From Oscillospiraceae bacterium (GTDB lineage Bacteria; Bacillota; Clostridia; UBA1212), in the NCBI GenBank assembly GCA_015069195.1, contig SVJA01000007.1, positions 45,825 through 109,824 on the forward strand: 64,000 nucleotides of DNA, written 5' to 3'. This document shows positions 44,046 to 53,552 of this stretch, one piece after another. Each line of letters starts with the position of its first letter. Positions within the stretch are counted from its first letter, which is position 1. Made by a program: the position numbers and the translations under genes. The notes beneath the pieces were generated by a model that saw only the letters and a list, made by a program, of their open reading frames with translations, was not told the DNA's origin and did no database searches.

Positions 44046-45692
44046 TCATTCAAAAGAAATCAATGTCGCAAAATTTTTACTATTCGTTTCAACGGCATCT
44101 GTTTCAATACCGCTGTACTTATTCCCTGTAATTTTCCGGATATTCTCTATCTCCGACAATTCCGCATCTCCCGCAAAGAATGTTATAACGTCCCAATCTT
44201 TTGATCGGCACACATTATCTATTACTTCTTCGCAGCAATCCGAAAAATCATCTCTGCACGAAAGCACCTCATCACCGTAAACACCGATATAATCGCCCTC
44301 GTTTATGCGTACTTCACCATACTTAGAATCCTTTACGGCTTTTATAATCTTTACAGAGTAAATGTTTTCTATAACACATCTTACAGTTTCTTCTACAATC
44401 GAAATATCACTCTCGTCAAAATCTATCATTGAAAGTGCCGCATAGCACTCCGCATCAGATTTTGTATCAAAAATGATTACATTTCTGTTATACAAATCCT
44501 TTGCTTTTAGTGCGGCCAATGTTGAATTTTTGCTGTTAGGAAATACTAAAATATTCTCCGTATCCGCGCATTCAAACGCTTTAAGATAATCAGTAACGGC
44601 AGGCTGTACATTTCCGTGAGAATATATGACAATGTCAGAACCCATATTTACAAAAATATCCTTCATATTATCATCAGAGGTCACCGAAATTACCGAAAAT
44701 TCACCGAAACGCTCCTCTTTTAATATCTCCACACCAGGTTGTTTATTTTGGCTTTGCAACAAAGTGTGTTGAACACTCATATTCTCTATTTTTATACTCA
44801 GAAATTCTCCGTATCTATGAGCGAAAGCCATCACCTTCTCGGGACTGTCCGTATGCACGTGAACCTTTATTTTGTCACCCTCAAAAACAGTTACAACAGA
44901 AGTTCCGATTTTTTCAAGTTCTGCGGTAAATGATTGCTCGTCAGGCTCATCATAGGCTTCAAGTAACTGCAACAAAAACTCGGTGCAATAACCTTCCGTA
45001 AACTCACTGTTTTTATCAAATGAAGAATAATCCACAAAGCCATCGTTATCAAGTTCCGTAGTATCAGATTCTATAGGCGTACCGTCTATATATTTCTTCA
45101 CACCTTCAAAAAAGTATACAAACCCCGCAGCACCGCTGTCACAAACACCGGCAGCTTTCAACACAGGCAAAAGTTCAGGAGTTCTCGCAAGAGAAACCCT
45201 TGCCTTCTCAAGAAATAATTCTATTATGTCGTCGATGTACTCTACACCCGACTCATACTTAGCCTGTACGTATTCAGACGCCTCACGCATAACTGTCAGA
45301 ACAGTACCCTCTACGGGATTGGCAACAGCTTTGTAAGCATAAGAAGTGCCTACTCGAAGTGCATTTACAAAGTTGCCGCAATCAGCAACAGCCTTATCAA
45401 AAAAGCATTTGGAAAAGCCGTAAAAGAATTGCGAAACTATAACGCCGGAATTACCGCGTGCACCGAATGTAACAGCCTTTGCATAAGCCTTTGATAACTC
45501 GGAAAGTTCTCCCGGATTATTTTCGATAGCTTTGTAGCCGTTATGCAAAGTGCTGACCATATTTGTTCCGGTATCTCCGTCAGGCACCGGAAAAACATTC
45601 AGATCATTAACCTCCGCAATATGAAGTTTCAGGTTTTTTATACCGCTCACTATTAAATTTTTGTAGTTATATCCGTTTAGTGTATCAAACAT
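44046..45692 (-). CDS. fakA: DhaL-domain fatty acid kinase subunit, FakA-like (YloV)
   Basis: 548 residues, the size of FakA/YloV. ATP-binding DhaL domain at the N-terminus with FPVPDGDTGTNMVSTL (metal-binding Asp) and ARGNSGVIVSQFFYGF; central and C-terminal domains follow (VVTVFEGDKIKVHVHTDSPEKV; ILVFPNSKNSTLAA). FakA phosphorylates fatty acid held by a FakB protein, so host or medium fatty acids can enter phospholipids. A DegV/FakB-like gene is directly upstream. Runs in the same direction as the acyl ligase-PlsC operon. Confidence 0.88.
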   Translation of the reverse strand: MFDTLNGYNYKNLIVSGIKNLKLHIAEVNDLNVFPVPDGDTGTNMVSTLHNGYKAIENNPGELSELSKAYAKAVTFGARGNSGVIVSQFFYGFSKCFFDKAVADCGNFVNALRVGTSYAYKAVANPVEGTVLTVMREASEYVQAKYESGVEYIDDIIELFLEKARVSLARTPELLPVLKAAGVCDSGAAGFVYFFEGVKKYIDGTPIESDTTELDNDGFVDYSSFDKNSEFTEGYCTEFLLQLLEAYDEPDEQSFTAELEKIGTSVVTVFEGDKIKVHVHTDSPEKVMAFAHRYGEFLSIKIENMSVQHTLLQSQNKQPGVEILKEERFGEFSVISVTSDDNMKDIFVNMGSDIVIYSHGNVQPAVTDYLKAFECADTENILVFPNSKNSTLAALKAKDLYNRNVIIFDTKSDAECYAALSMIDFDESDISIVEETVRCVIENIYSVKIIKAVKDSKYGEVRINEGDYIGVYGDEVLSCRDDFSDCCEEVIDNVCRSKDWDVITFFAGDAELSEIENIRKITGNKYSGIETDAVETNSKNFATLISFE

Positions 45693-45719
45693 ATACTAAC
45701 AATACCTCTTTGCGGTTTA

Positions 45720-46652
45720 TCACTTGCCCGTAATACGTGCAATAACTTCTTTTTCTGCTGACATATCATCAGAAACAGGATTTCCGAAATAATATGCGGC
45801 TATCATACCGGGGCCTATATTTGCTCCGCAACCACTGAACACATCTGTCATAAAGACTTTTTTAGGTTTTAACTCTTTTTCAATCATAGCTTTGAGAGTT
45901 TCACCGTATTCGCGGCGATCAGACTGTGAAATGATAACGTAATTATTTTCTATATCGACCGCTGTTAATCTCATATAAGCAACCGTAAGTTCGAGCGCCT
46001 TCTTTATGCCTTTTGTTTTTGTCAACGTCGAAACATATCCGTCAGCATTACAGTCACCCATCGGTTTTACTCCTGCAAAAGACCCCATAATAGCCTTTCC
46101 CATGGTTATCCTTCCGCGACGTGCAACAAACATCAAGTCATCAATGGGACCCATCTGATGCACGCAATTCTTATTATCCTCAAGCCATGCGACGATTTCT
46201 TCTATCGACTTTCCGGAACGCTTCAAATCACACGCGTAGCATACAAGTAAACCGAAAGCGCCTGACATTCTGTAAGTGTCAATATTGTATATAACAGCAT
46301 CAGGATAAGATTCTTTTATACGATCCGCTGCCGTGCATGAAATACTGTATGTAGAAGAAATCTTAGAAGAAATAGACATACTCAATATAGCATAACCATC
46401 TTTTACATAATGTTCAAAAGCAGCATAGTACTCGTCAATATTCGGAGGAGCTGTCGTTATCTTTCTTTTCTTATCAGACAAAATTCTGTAAAAATCTTCG
46501 CAAGCTATAAGCGACCAATCAAGGCGCGTATCAATCTCGTTTTCACCATCAATATTTATATGACCGCACAAATAATCCTCAAGTCCGAAATAAGACCTTA
46601 TCTCTTCTGAAATATCACATGTTATATCCGGTAAAATGACAAATTTATTCAT
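45720..46652 (-). CDS. DegV-family lipid-binding protein, FakB-like
   Basis: 310 residues. DegV/FakB proteins bind one fatty acid in a two-domain pocket and present it to FakA. Visible: VILPDITCDISEEI at the start (family ITDSTSDL), the SISSKISSTYSISCTAAD segment (family S-S-x-L-S-G-T-Y), GPIDDLMFVARRGRITMGKA and KPMGDCNADG. Start ATG 46652 has GGAGG eight bases upstream; the frame upstream is leader. 27 bases from fakA, so probably one transcript. Divergent from the phosphatidylserine decarboxylase gene. Confidence 0.88.
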   Translation of the reverse strand: MNKFVILPDITCDISEEIRSYFGLEDYLCGHINIDGENEIDTRLDWSLIACEDFYRILSDKKRKITTAPPNIDEYYAAFEHYVKDGYAILSMSISSKISSTYSISCTAADRIKESYPDAVIYNIDTYRMSGAFGLLVCYACDLKRSGKSIEEIVAWLEDNKNCVHQMGPIDDLMFVARRGRITMGKAIMGSFAGVKPMGDCNADGYVSTLTKTKGIKKALELTVAYMRLTAVDIENNYVIISQSDRREYGETLKAMIEKELKPKKVFMTDVFSGCGANIGPGMIAAYYFGNPVSDDMSAEKEVIARITGK

Positions 46653-46840
46653 ATTGAAATCCTCCGCTTCTGGGTTTGCAAAATTAAAATTTATACCGTC
46701 GAATTTTAACATAATATGACGTACAAAGCAACAATTCATATATTCCATTGACAAACATCCGATGTGTTATTTACAATTATATTGTCTATACATAGTCGGT
46801 ACTGCCATTACATAACAAAGTTGACGGGATGGTTACATAT

Positions 46841-47704
46841 ATGATTGAAACAGAAAACAAATACGAAGCAATTGATATATGCGAAAAAGACACACTCTCC
46901 GTAAGATTTCTATATAACACTTCTGTCGGCAGAGCGTTTCTGAAATTGCTTATAAAACCGTCATTGTCGAAATTTGTCGGAAAATATATGAATTCAAAAT
47001 TATCATGCGTATGGATAAAGGGATTTATAAAGCGAAACAGCATAGATATGTCGCAGTATGAGGACAGAAAATACGGTTCATTTAATGACTTTTTTATCCG
47101 AAAAATCCTTCCGGACAAAAGATCTGTTGAACTTAATCCTAACGCACTTATTGCGCCCTGCGACAGTAAACTTTCAGTATACAAAATAAATTCTGATAGT
47201 GTGTTTTCGATAAAACATTCATCATACACAATAAATGATCTTCTTCAGAACGAGGAAATTTCAAAAGAATACGAAAACGGATATTGCTTTATTTACCGTC
47301 TGACGACCGACGATTATCACAGATATTCACACATCGACGACGGGAAAATTATATATATAAAATACATTAACGGTGTACTTCACACCGTCCGCCCGATTGC
47401 ACAAAACCGCTACCCTATTTTCGCTCAAAATTCAAGGGAATATACGATTATCGAAACTGAAAATTTCGGAAAAATCGTACAAATTGAAATCGGAGCGCTC
47501 CTCATAGGTAAAATTTCAAACAACAAAGAGCAAACCGTTGTAAAGCGCGGTGAAGAAAAAGGAATGTTCGAATTCGGCGGGTCAACAATCGTTGTGCTTT
47601 TCAAAGACGGCACAATAGCACCTGACAGTCAGATACTTGCAAACACCGAAAACGACAAAGAAACCGTTGTAAAGTTAGGTATGAAAATCGGTGAAAAACT
47701 TTAA
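46841..47704 (+). CDS. psd: Phosphatidylserine decarboxylase proenzyme
   Basis: 287 residues. Makes phosphatidylethanolamine from phosphatidylserine; membrane associated. Family marks: YGSFNDFFIRKILPDKR, LIAPCDSKLSVY, the HRYSHIDDG active region (DYHRYSHIDDGK), and near the C-terminus FEFGGSTIVVLF, the GGST self-cleavage site that gives the pyruvoyl group. Two close ATG codons are possible: 46829, and 46841 with GGGATGG upstream; the second is chosen. Divergent from fakB-fakA; its stop is three bases from the convergent transporter gene. Confidence 0.92.
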   Translation: MIETENKYEAIDICEKDTLSVRFLYNTSVGRAFLKLLIKPSLSKFVGKYMNSKLSCVWIKGFIKRNSIDMSQYEDRKYGSFNDFFIRKILPDKRSVELNPNALIAPCDSKLSVYKINSDSVFSIKHSSYTINDLLQNEEISKEYENGYCFIYRLTTDDYHRYSHIDDGKIIYIKYINGVLHTVRPIAQNRYPIFAQNSREYTIIETENFGKIVQIEIGALLIGKISNNKEQTVVKRGEEKGMFEFGGSTIVVLFKDGTIAPDSQILANTENDKETVVKLGMKIGEKL

Positions 47705-47707
47705 ATT

Positions 47708-48820
47708 TTACAAGAACTTTAAAGCAAATGCGAAAGCCGTAAGAACAATAAGGAATAAGAAACTATAAACCGAGAAAACTTTTATATAATATCTGGTATG
47801 ACCCGGATTGTGTTTTGTATACTCTCTGAAAGTAATAAGACTTGCAAGCGACGATATCAAAGTACCGACGCCGCCTATATTAACACCAAGCAACAAATCA
47901 GTATAATTTTCCGTAAACTGCGACAAAAGTATTGCAGACGGCACATTGCTCATGACCTGACAACTGAGGATACTGAAAAGCAACGTGCTTTTATCCATGA
48001 GCGTTGAAAAGAATTCTTTTACAATGTCTATTCTCGCAACATTTCCCGCAAAAATAAAAAAGAAAACAAACGTAAAAAGAAGCGGATAATCTACCTTCTT
48101 CAGTGCACTTCTGTCAGCAATCAGAAGCACAATCGTTATAACTATAAGACCTATCCAGTAAGGTATCCATCTGAAAACAATGATTATCGACAACGCAAAA
48201 AGAACCAGATACAAAACAGTCTTTGCACGAGGGAGTCTCACAATATCGTATTTCATCGTAAGCGGCTCCGGCTTTACAAAAATCATACAGCAAACAGTAA
48301 TCATTGCTATGGACAACATAAAAGGAATCACCATAATCTGAATAAACTCAAGATTAGGAATGTGAAATTTGTTATACAAATATAGATTTTGCGGATTTCC
48401 GAAAGGAGTCAGCATACCGCCTAAATTTGCGGCAATATTCTGCATAATAAATGTAAACGCCATATATTTTTCTTTGCCGGTTTCGGAAAGAACAAAATAT
48501 CCGAGCGGCAGAAAAGTAAGCAGTGCCATATCGTTTGCAATGAGCATCGAACCTATAAATGTTATATACACTAATGCAAGTACACTCATCCTGGCATTTT
48601 TAAACTTCTGGACTACCTTCTTTGCAAGCGTATAAAAAAACTTTATATTCTTAAGAGCACAGACAACAGCAAGAACGCAGAAAAGACAAGTCAATGTCTT
48701 AAAATCAAAATATCCCAAATACTCTTTGTCGAACGGTACAAAAACACATGACAAAGTAGCCGCCGCAAAGGCGATCAACATTACCGTATTCTTTTTTACA
48801 AACTCCTTTATTGCAACCAT
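47708..48820 (-). CDS. SLC13/ArsB-superfamily anion transporter
   Basis: 370 residues, about 10 membrane segments. Ion-transporter superfamily marks: IANDMALLTFLPLGYFVL in the first half, IAANLGGMLTPFGNPQNLYLYNK (N-P-x-N motif of the CitMHS/SLC13/ArsB group), and MSNVPSAILLSQFTENY in the second half (the matching inverted repeat). Substrate could be a dicarboxylate, citrate or other anion. The start at 48820 gives MVAIKEFVKKN; the frame is open 18 codons further and the ribosome binding site is weak, so the start is uncertain. Confidence 0.83.
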   Translation of the reverse strand: MVAIKEFVKKNTVMLIAFAAATLSCVFVPFDKEYLGYFDFKTLTCLFCVLAVVCALKNIKFFYTLAKKVVQKFKNARMSVLALVYITFIGSMLIANDMALLTFLPLGYFVLSETGKEKYMAFTFIMQNIAANLGGMLTPFGNPQNLYLYNKFHIPNLEFIQIMVIPFMLSIAMITVCCMIFVKPEPLTMKYDIVRLPRAKTVLYLVLFALSIIIVFRWIPYWIGLIVITIVLLIADRSALKKVDYPLLFTFVFFFIFAGNVARIDIVKEFFSTLMDKSTLLFSILSCQVMSNVPSAILLSQFTENYTDLLLGVNIGGVGTLISSLASLITFREYTKHNPGHTRYYIKVFSVYSFLFLIVLTAFAFALKFL

Positions 48821-48859
48821 TGCTGTAAATCTCACTAAAAAAATATTATCCGCAAAAAA

Positions 48860-48894
48860 TTGCAAGGCACTCACAAAAACGGAATGCCTTGCAA
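48860..48894 (-). terminator. Terminator of the YegP-like gene
   Basis: TTGCAAGGCA pairs with TGCCTTGCAA; on the minus strand TTTTTT follows. 27 bases after the stop. Confidence 0.85.
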
Positions 48895-48920
48895 AAATTA
48901 TCTCTTACAAGTAAAAACTA

Positions 48921-49289
48921 TTATTCAGCCTCTACAACATCAGCATCGGGAGCGTTTTTCTTAACACTTGCGATACCGTTCTCGCAACTTGCTTTTGCCT
49001 TGTAACCTTCGGATGTAGCGATAACTTCTCCGTTTTTAGCTTTGAGTCTGAAACGGAACTCGCCTGCCTTGTCTGTATAAAGTTCGAACTTAGGATGCTT
49101 AACTGTCTCAATGTTCTCAACTGTCTGATCCTCGATATCACCTACACAGTTAGCCTTTACACTGTCTACACCTTTGAGACAAGCAGCCTTTGTTGTGTAA
49201 ACTTCTGAAGTAGCAATAACTTCACCATTACCTGCCTTAAGGTCAAACTTAAAACCTGTAGCAGTTTCTTTAATTACAAATTTTCCCAT
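48921..49289 (-). CDS. YegP-like protein, two DUF1508 repeats
   Basis: 122 residues with two copies of the DUF1508 repeat: GFKFDLKAGNGEVIATSEVY with TTKAACLKGVDSVKANC, and EFRFRLKAKNGEVIATSEGY with KAKASCENGIASVKKNA. Each unit is a small beta-alpha fold; the two-repeat form is common. Function not established. ATG 49289 has AAGGA about 10 bases upstream. Stand-alone gene with its own terminator. Confidence 0.93.
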   Translation of the reverse strand: MGKFVIKETATGFKFDLKAGNGEVIATSEVYTTKAACLKGVDSVKANCVGDIEDQTVENIETVKHPKFELYTDKAGEFRFRLKAKNGEVIATSEGYKAKASCENGIASVKKNAPDADVVEAE

Positions 49290-49368
49290 TACTATCAATT
49301 CCTTTCAAAATAATTTTGGAAATATATTAGTATTTTAACACAAATTTTACTTATTGCAAATATATACT

Positions 49369-50982
49369 TTAAACCCAACTCGGTTCAAACACTGACGGAT
49401 TTTTCTCTATATATCTGTCTAATGCTTCGTACGCATTACTTCTGGCAATACTGTACTCGCCTATGTCATCGTATGTCTTGCCTCTTATAAAATATTTACC
49501 TAATTCGAAATCGACTTCATAATATCCGTATTTTATCGCATCAGATAAATGACGTTTTGATTTTGCAGACACAGTACTGTTAGAATCACCCGCAAGCTGT
49601 ACAAGGTACGGTATGCCCTCGTCACCGAGTTCTGCGATTGTATCCACATCAATATTTATAAGGTCTTTGCTCTTGTAAGCCTCATAATTGTACATAGCGA
49701 CCACTGAATTTACATTTACCGTTCCGAGAACCACCAATATGATTCCTGCAGTAACAAGTGCAGTGCGTAGAACTCTGACCTTAGACATAAACAATCTGAA
49801 CATTATACTTATAAATACAATTGCAAGGAATACCATAAATGCACTGGTAGTTATTCTGAGTCTTGTCATACCGAAACTATCAATGTACAAAATCATTTTT
49901 GACAAAGCAGTCGATATTATAACCAGTGTAAATATTCCTATAAAGAGACAAAGAATTCTCGATGCAACACAGATTTTGTTGTTCTTTTTACGAGAGAGCA
50001 AAAGAACTAAAAAGATTATTAACAAATTTATGGCAGCAATTACGCTCATCTCGAAGAAACCTCTTCTGGCATAAGCTGCAACGGTGAATGAATAATCATC
50101 CGGCAAAAATCCGCTGAAGGCACTGAAGAAATATGCAAGCTGCGAGAAAAGATATGTAAGATAGCAAAGTGATAAAACCGACAAGAATGAAATAACAACT
50201 GTATTCTCTATTCCTTTGAAACTACTCTCTTTTTCCTCAGGAGCTTTTATCTTTTTAAGCGCAAAGCAATAAGCAAGTACGAACGGCGCAATCATCAATC
50301 CGATTATTATCTGGAATATTGTAAGTGACATATTTTCGGTTATTTTACTTGCCAGTCCGCTGAACGCCGCATCTGATGATATAAGAAGCGGTAATACAAC
50401 AAAAAGAACCGGCATCGAACAAAGTATACCAATCATAACTTTTCCGACACTTACACGCTTTTCGCCTTTTGATGCAAATAATGATGCAAGCGACTTGGGC
50501 ATAGACCCAAAAGAACCTTTGAAAATCGCACGGCAAATACGGCCGATTATACCAAGGTCACCTTTGTCCGGATTGGAATTTACAAGAGAATCAAACCAAA
50601 CCGTAGAAAGCATCAGAACAGAAACAAAACTCCAAAATCGAACCTCACCGTTCGAAGTAACACCGAAAACCAACGATACCAGACAAGACAGAATCCCGCA
50701 CACAAATGGAAAAAATCTTATTTTTGTATTTTTACCGGCAAAGTATATGGTCATCAAAACAAATCCGAGCAATGCTACAGCAGAAAAACCTGCCTGAAAA
50801 CCACCCCACAAACCGAAAATCGTAAACAGAATCGTTAATACAAAAAACAACAATCCGAACAAACTATCCTTGCGACTCATATCAAACAAATTTGATACAA
50901 CCGGCGGTTTCGGATTCGGATACTCAACTTTTTTCATACCGCTGTCATCGGTAACCACAAACGAAGTAAACATTTCATCCAT
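49369..50982 (-). CDS. DUF4173 membrane protein
   Basis: 537 residues with about 12 membrane segments (SLFGLLFFVLTILFTIFGLWG onward) and a soluble C-terminal tail of about 110 residues (NYEAYKSKDLINIDVDTIAELGDEGIPYL). Matches the DUF4173/DUF4153 group. It follows an XRE regulator and a DUF2975 protein in one unit, a recurrent Firmicutes trio; the regulator's GAAGGAG end serves as its ribosome binding site. ATG 50982 preferred over an earlier GTG. Function unknown; a sensed membrane state is often suggested. Confidence 0.85.
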   Translation of the reverse strand: MDEMFTSFVVTDDSGMKKVEYPNPKPPVVSNLFDMSRKDSLFGLLFFVLTILFTIFGLWGGFQAGFSAVALLGFVLMTIYFAGKNTKIRFFPFVCGILSCLVSLVFGVTSNGEVRFWSFVSVLMLSTVWFDSLVNSNPDKGDLGIIGRICRAIFKGSFGSMPKSLASLFASKGEKRVSVGKVMIGILCSMPVLFVVLPLLISSDAAFSGLASKITENMSLTIFQIIIGLMIAPFVLAYCFALKKIKAPEEKESSFKGIENTVVISFLSVLSLCYLTYLFSQLAYFFSAFSGFLPDDYSFTVAAYARRGFFEMSVIAAINLLIIFLVLLLSRKKNNKICVASRILCLFIGIFTLVIISTALSKMILYIDSFGMTRLRITTSAFMVFLAIVFISIMFRLFMSKVRVLRTALVTAGIILVVLGTVNVNSVVAMYNYEAYKSKDLINIDVDTIAELGDEGIPYLVQLAGDSNSTVSAKSKRHLSDAIKYGYYEVDFELGKYFIRGKTYDDIGEYSIARSNAYEALDRYIEKNPSVFEPSWV

Positions 50983-50987
50983 TCTAA

Positions 50988-51200
50988 TCACTCCTTCTCA
51001 TCAGGTATATATTTCAAAATATCACCGGGCTGACAATCCAGCACCTTACAAATACTTTCAAGGGTCGAAAAACGCACTGCCTTCGCCTTTCCTGTTTTAA
51101 GGACGGAAAGGTTTGCCTGCGTAATTCCGATTCTTTCTGCAAGTTCTGCCGAAGTCATACGACGAGTCGCCAGAACTATATCAAGATTAACTTCTATCAT
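50988..51200 (-). CDS. XRE-family regulator (YozG-like)
   Basis: 70 residues, a single helix-turn-helix: TSAELAERIGITQANLSVLKTG with the recognition helix QANLSVLKTGKAK, then FSTLESICKVLDCQPGDILKY, the usual ending. AAGGAAAG lies just upstream of the ATG. Located between DUF2975 (13 bases) and DUF4173; probably controls this unit. Confidence 0.92.
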   Translation of the reverse strand: MIEVNLDIVLATRRMTSAELAERIGITQANLSVLKTGKAKAVRFSTLESICKVLDCQPGDILKYIPDEKE

Positions 51201-51213
51201 TCAGACTTTCCTT

Positions 51214-51681
51214 TCATATTGTAAGATCATTTTCCGCTCTGAGCTCAACGGCACTTTCCATAACATTTTTAAGCACTCGCAGAAGCATACCGGTAAAACC
51301 GCCTGCAGCTGCTATCGCAAAAAACGGCAAATAGAAAAATCCGCTTATCAACGTGATTATACCTATCGCAAAACAACACCACGATACAGCCTTTAAAAGC
51401 ATCACATTCCGGGAAATAAAAACATTGTCCGCTTTTATATTAAAAAGCAATTTCAATAGTGCACCGATTATAATTACCGCAAAAAAAGCAGAAGGATAAA
51501 ACGCCCACGCAAAAATCTTACCTATACGCGTAATCGCTTCCCCGCCGGCAGACAATCCTCGGAAAGCAATCATATAAATTTCAAACAATTTAGGTCCGAA
51601 AAATACCAGCACTAAAAGCATCGCCGCAACGACAAAACATACACATATCGAAAGAACGATTGATCTTTTATTACTCCACAT
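51214..51681 (-). CDS. DUF2975 membrane protein
   Basis: 155 residues, four membrane segments (SIVLSICVCFVVAAMLLVLVFFG; FYPSAFFAVIIIGALLKLLF; AVSWCCFAIGIITLISGFFY; FFAIAAAGGFTGMLLRVL). DUF2975 proteins are nearly always next to a YozG-type regulator, as here. The ATG at 51681 is preceded by GGAGAGG; an in-frame TTG five codons up is less likely. Confidence 0.88.
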   Translation of the reverse strand: MWSNKRSIVLSICVCFVVAAMLLVLVFFGPKLFEIYMIAFRGLSAGGEAITRIGKIFAWAFYPSAFFAVIIIGALLKLLFNIKADNVFISRNVMLLKAVSWCCFAIGIITLISGFFYLPFFAIAAAGGFTGMLLRVLKNVMESAVELRAENDLTI

Positions 51682-51713
51682 ACGACACCTCTCCAAACAA
51701 AATTTAACAATTA

Positions 51714-51908
51714 TTACTCCATCAAAATATCACACTTTTTATTGTTTGTCAATAAATTGTTACCGTTTTTCGATAAATATATAATTTTGGAATATATAAC
51801 CCTCACTACTCCGGCAGCAAAAGCGTCTAACTTTTGGTCGTACATCATTTCAACGACATTCTGATAAGACGGCATAGGCGGTACTTCATATGGTACCTCA
51901 TATGGCAT
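51714..51908 (-). pseudogene. Truncated small-protein remnant
   Basis: 64 codons. The first 40 residues (MPSYQNVVEMMYDQKLDAFA, VVRVIYSK) recall the N-terminus of a short, otherwise uncharacterised Clostridia protein, which normally continues for about 60 more residues. Here the frame turns to low-complexity Asn/Lys-rich sequence and stops. The start repeats YEVPYEV. No strong ribosome binding site. Probably a broken gene. Confidence 0.4.
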
Positions 51909-51952
51909 TTCTTTTTGAATAAGGACTTAATTTTTGCAAGGAAATTCATAAG

Positions 51953-52246
51953 TTACTTTTCTCCCCAAATAGCAATTATCGTTCCGTCTGATTTTATAAT
52001 CACATCATACGCTCCGCCTGCTATGAGAGGATTGACATAATATGTTCTGACATAATACAAATCATTTTCTCTATCATAACAAACATCGCAACTCATCCAT
52101 TCAAATATATTTCCGTTTGAATTTTCAAAATGTTCGGCTATAGCATTCTTACCAGCCTTCGCAGCGGTTTTGTAATTTTTTGAAAACCATTTGACACAAA
52201 TCGCAAAGCCTTTGTTAGAATAATATCTTCTGTTTCGCGCTTTCAA
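51953..52246 (-). CDS. Small unknown protein after the glycosidase gene
   Basis: 97 residues beginning with a TTG (AAAGGA five bases upstream, inside the end of the glycosidase gene, 32-base overlap). Helix-rich N-terminus (KGFAICVKWFSKNYKTAAKAG), then strands ending YDVIIKSDGTIIAIWGEK, the layout of small cystatin- or NTF2-like domains. No family recognised. The overlap implies translation coupled to the glycosidase. Confidence 0.6.
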   Translation of the reverse strand: MKARNRRYYSNKGFAICVKWFSKNYKTAAKAGKNAIAEHFENSNGNIFEWMSCDVCYDRENDLYYVRTYYVNPLIAGGAYDVIIKSDGTIIAIWGEK

Positions 52247-53501
52247 TTATTTCCTTTGGAACACGATAATATTTAACTATCGGAGCTAAATTCATACCAT
52301 CAACAGAAACAATTTCTTCAGCGTACGGTAAAAGTGATTCATCAGGCAAAGCGTAAATTATATCTCCGTCACAATAAACGCCGTCTGCGTTTTTGGTAAC
52401 ATTCCCGAAAGTTTCAGCATATAAAAGCTTCACATTTTCGTTTATATACCACAATCCTTCCGACAATCTCATAGTGCAGCAAAAGAAAGCTTCATACATC
52501 TGTGCGCCAAGATAATCCCATGAGCTGTCAGCAGTTACAAGTGTATCAGTACCTGCACCACCGTTCTCTCTCTGCAATGTAGCAAAGCCATTATGATAAA
52601 TTCTCGCAGCAGTTTTTCGATAATCTGCATCACCGGTAATCTTATACAGCTCTAACGCAATCATAAGTGAATCAACGATTGCACACGGCTCTGTCCAAGT
52701 GTCAGGACGATTCCACCAATTTAGATTCTGGTAAGTATATGTCATACCACCGCCGTTTACATATAAATCGTATATTTCTTTTGCACCGTTTATGTATTTT
52801 TCTTCCGATGTAACAGCGAACATACGAAGCATTCCTCTTGCGGCAGTCAAAGTGCAATGAGTCTGCACACGAAGTTCGACCTTATCAATCGACAGGTATA
52901 CATCTATCATTTCATCAATCAATTTCTTTAGTTCTTCGTTTTTTGTAATTTTATATGTATGAGAAAGTCCGTCAATACTCATAAAAGCACAGCCGACATC
53001 AGTAGACAAAAGCCAATTATCACAGTAACCGATTTCACTTCCGCTGACACCGCCTGACTCAGATTCAGAACGATCAATCGGATAAGTAGAATAACTGCCT
53101 TTGGTTCGCATAAAAAGATTCTCAGTTATATTTTTTATAAAATCAAGAATAGAATCTCCGGAAAACTGTTCATAATATTCACACAATCCTCTGAGAAGCC
53201 ATGAATGACCGGAAAGCTGTTGTTCTACAATAACATCAGTTCTGGTAGTACCCATATACCCTTTTTCGTTCAGTTTAGATGGAAATTTTTCAAGCATTTC
53301 TTCCATGCAAGGTATTTTTTTACCATTTATTTTGTAGTGTGATACAAAGCTTAACAAAGCACGACCTTCTTTATCTGCAGGCCACGAATAATCTTCGGGC
53401 GCAAACACCTCATCTATCTGATAGTAAGAAGACTCTGCAAGTCTTTTATAATTTAAAAATATTCGTGTACTTAATTCTTTTTCGTCAATATGTTTTATCA
53501 T
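52215..53501 (-). CDS. GH127-like glycosidase (DUF1680 type)
   Basis: 428 residues, shorter than GH127 enzymes of about 650, matching only the (alpha/alpha)6-barrel. Zinc-site motifs of beta-L-arabinofuranosidases are present: WTEPCAIVDSL (Glu271, Cys273) and FFCCTMR (Cys341-Cys342). SGHSWLLRGLCEYYE and GDADYRKTAARIYHNGF are also family-like. No signal peptide, so it would act in the cytoplasm on imported sugars. A transporter gene precedes it by about 50 bases. Exact sugar unknown. Confidence 0.8.
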   Translation of the reverse strand: MIKHIDEKELSTRIFLNYKRLAESSYYQIDEVFAPEDYSWPADKEGRALLSFVSHYKINGKKIPCMEEMLEKFPSKLNEKGYMGTTRTDVIVEQQLSGHSWLLRGLCEYYEQFSGDSILDFIKNITENLFMRTKGSYSTYPIDRSESESGGVSGSEIGYCDNWLLSTDVGCAFMSIDGLSHTYKITKNEELKKLIDEMIDVYLSIDKVELRVQTHCTLTAARGMLRMFAVTSEEKYINGAKEIYDLYVNGGGMTYTYQNLNWWNRPDTWTEPCAIVDSLMIALELYKITGDADYRKTAARIYHNGFATLQRENGGAGTDTLVTADSSWDYLGAQMYEAFFCCTMRLSEGLWYINENVKLLYAETFGNVTKNADGVYCDGDIIYALPDESLLPYAEEIVSVDGMNLAPIVKYYRVPKEIIESAKQKILF

Positions 53502-53552
53502 AATTACATTGCACCTGCTTTCGGGATTTCAGTTACAAAAAGAGTTATATTC

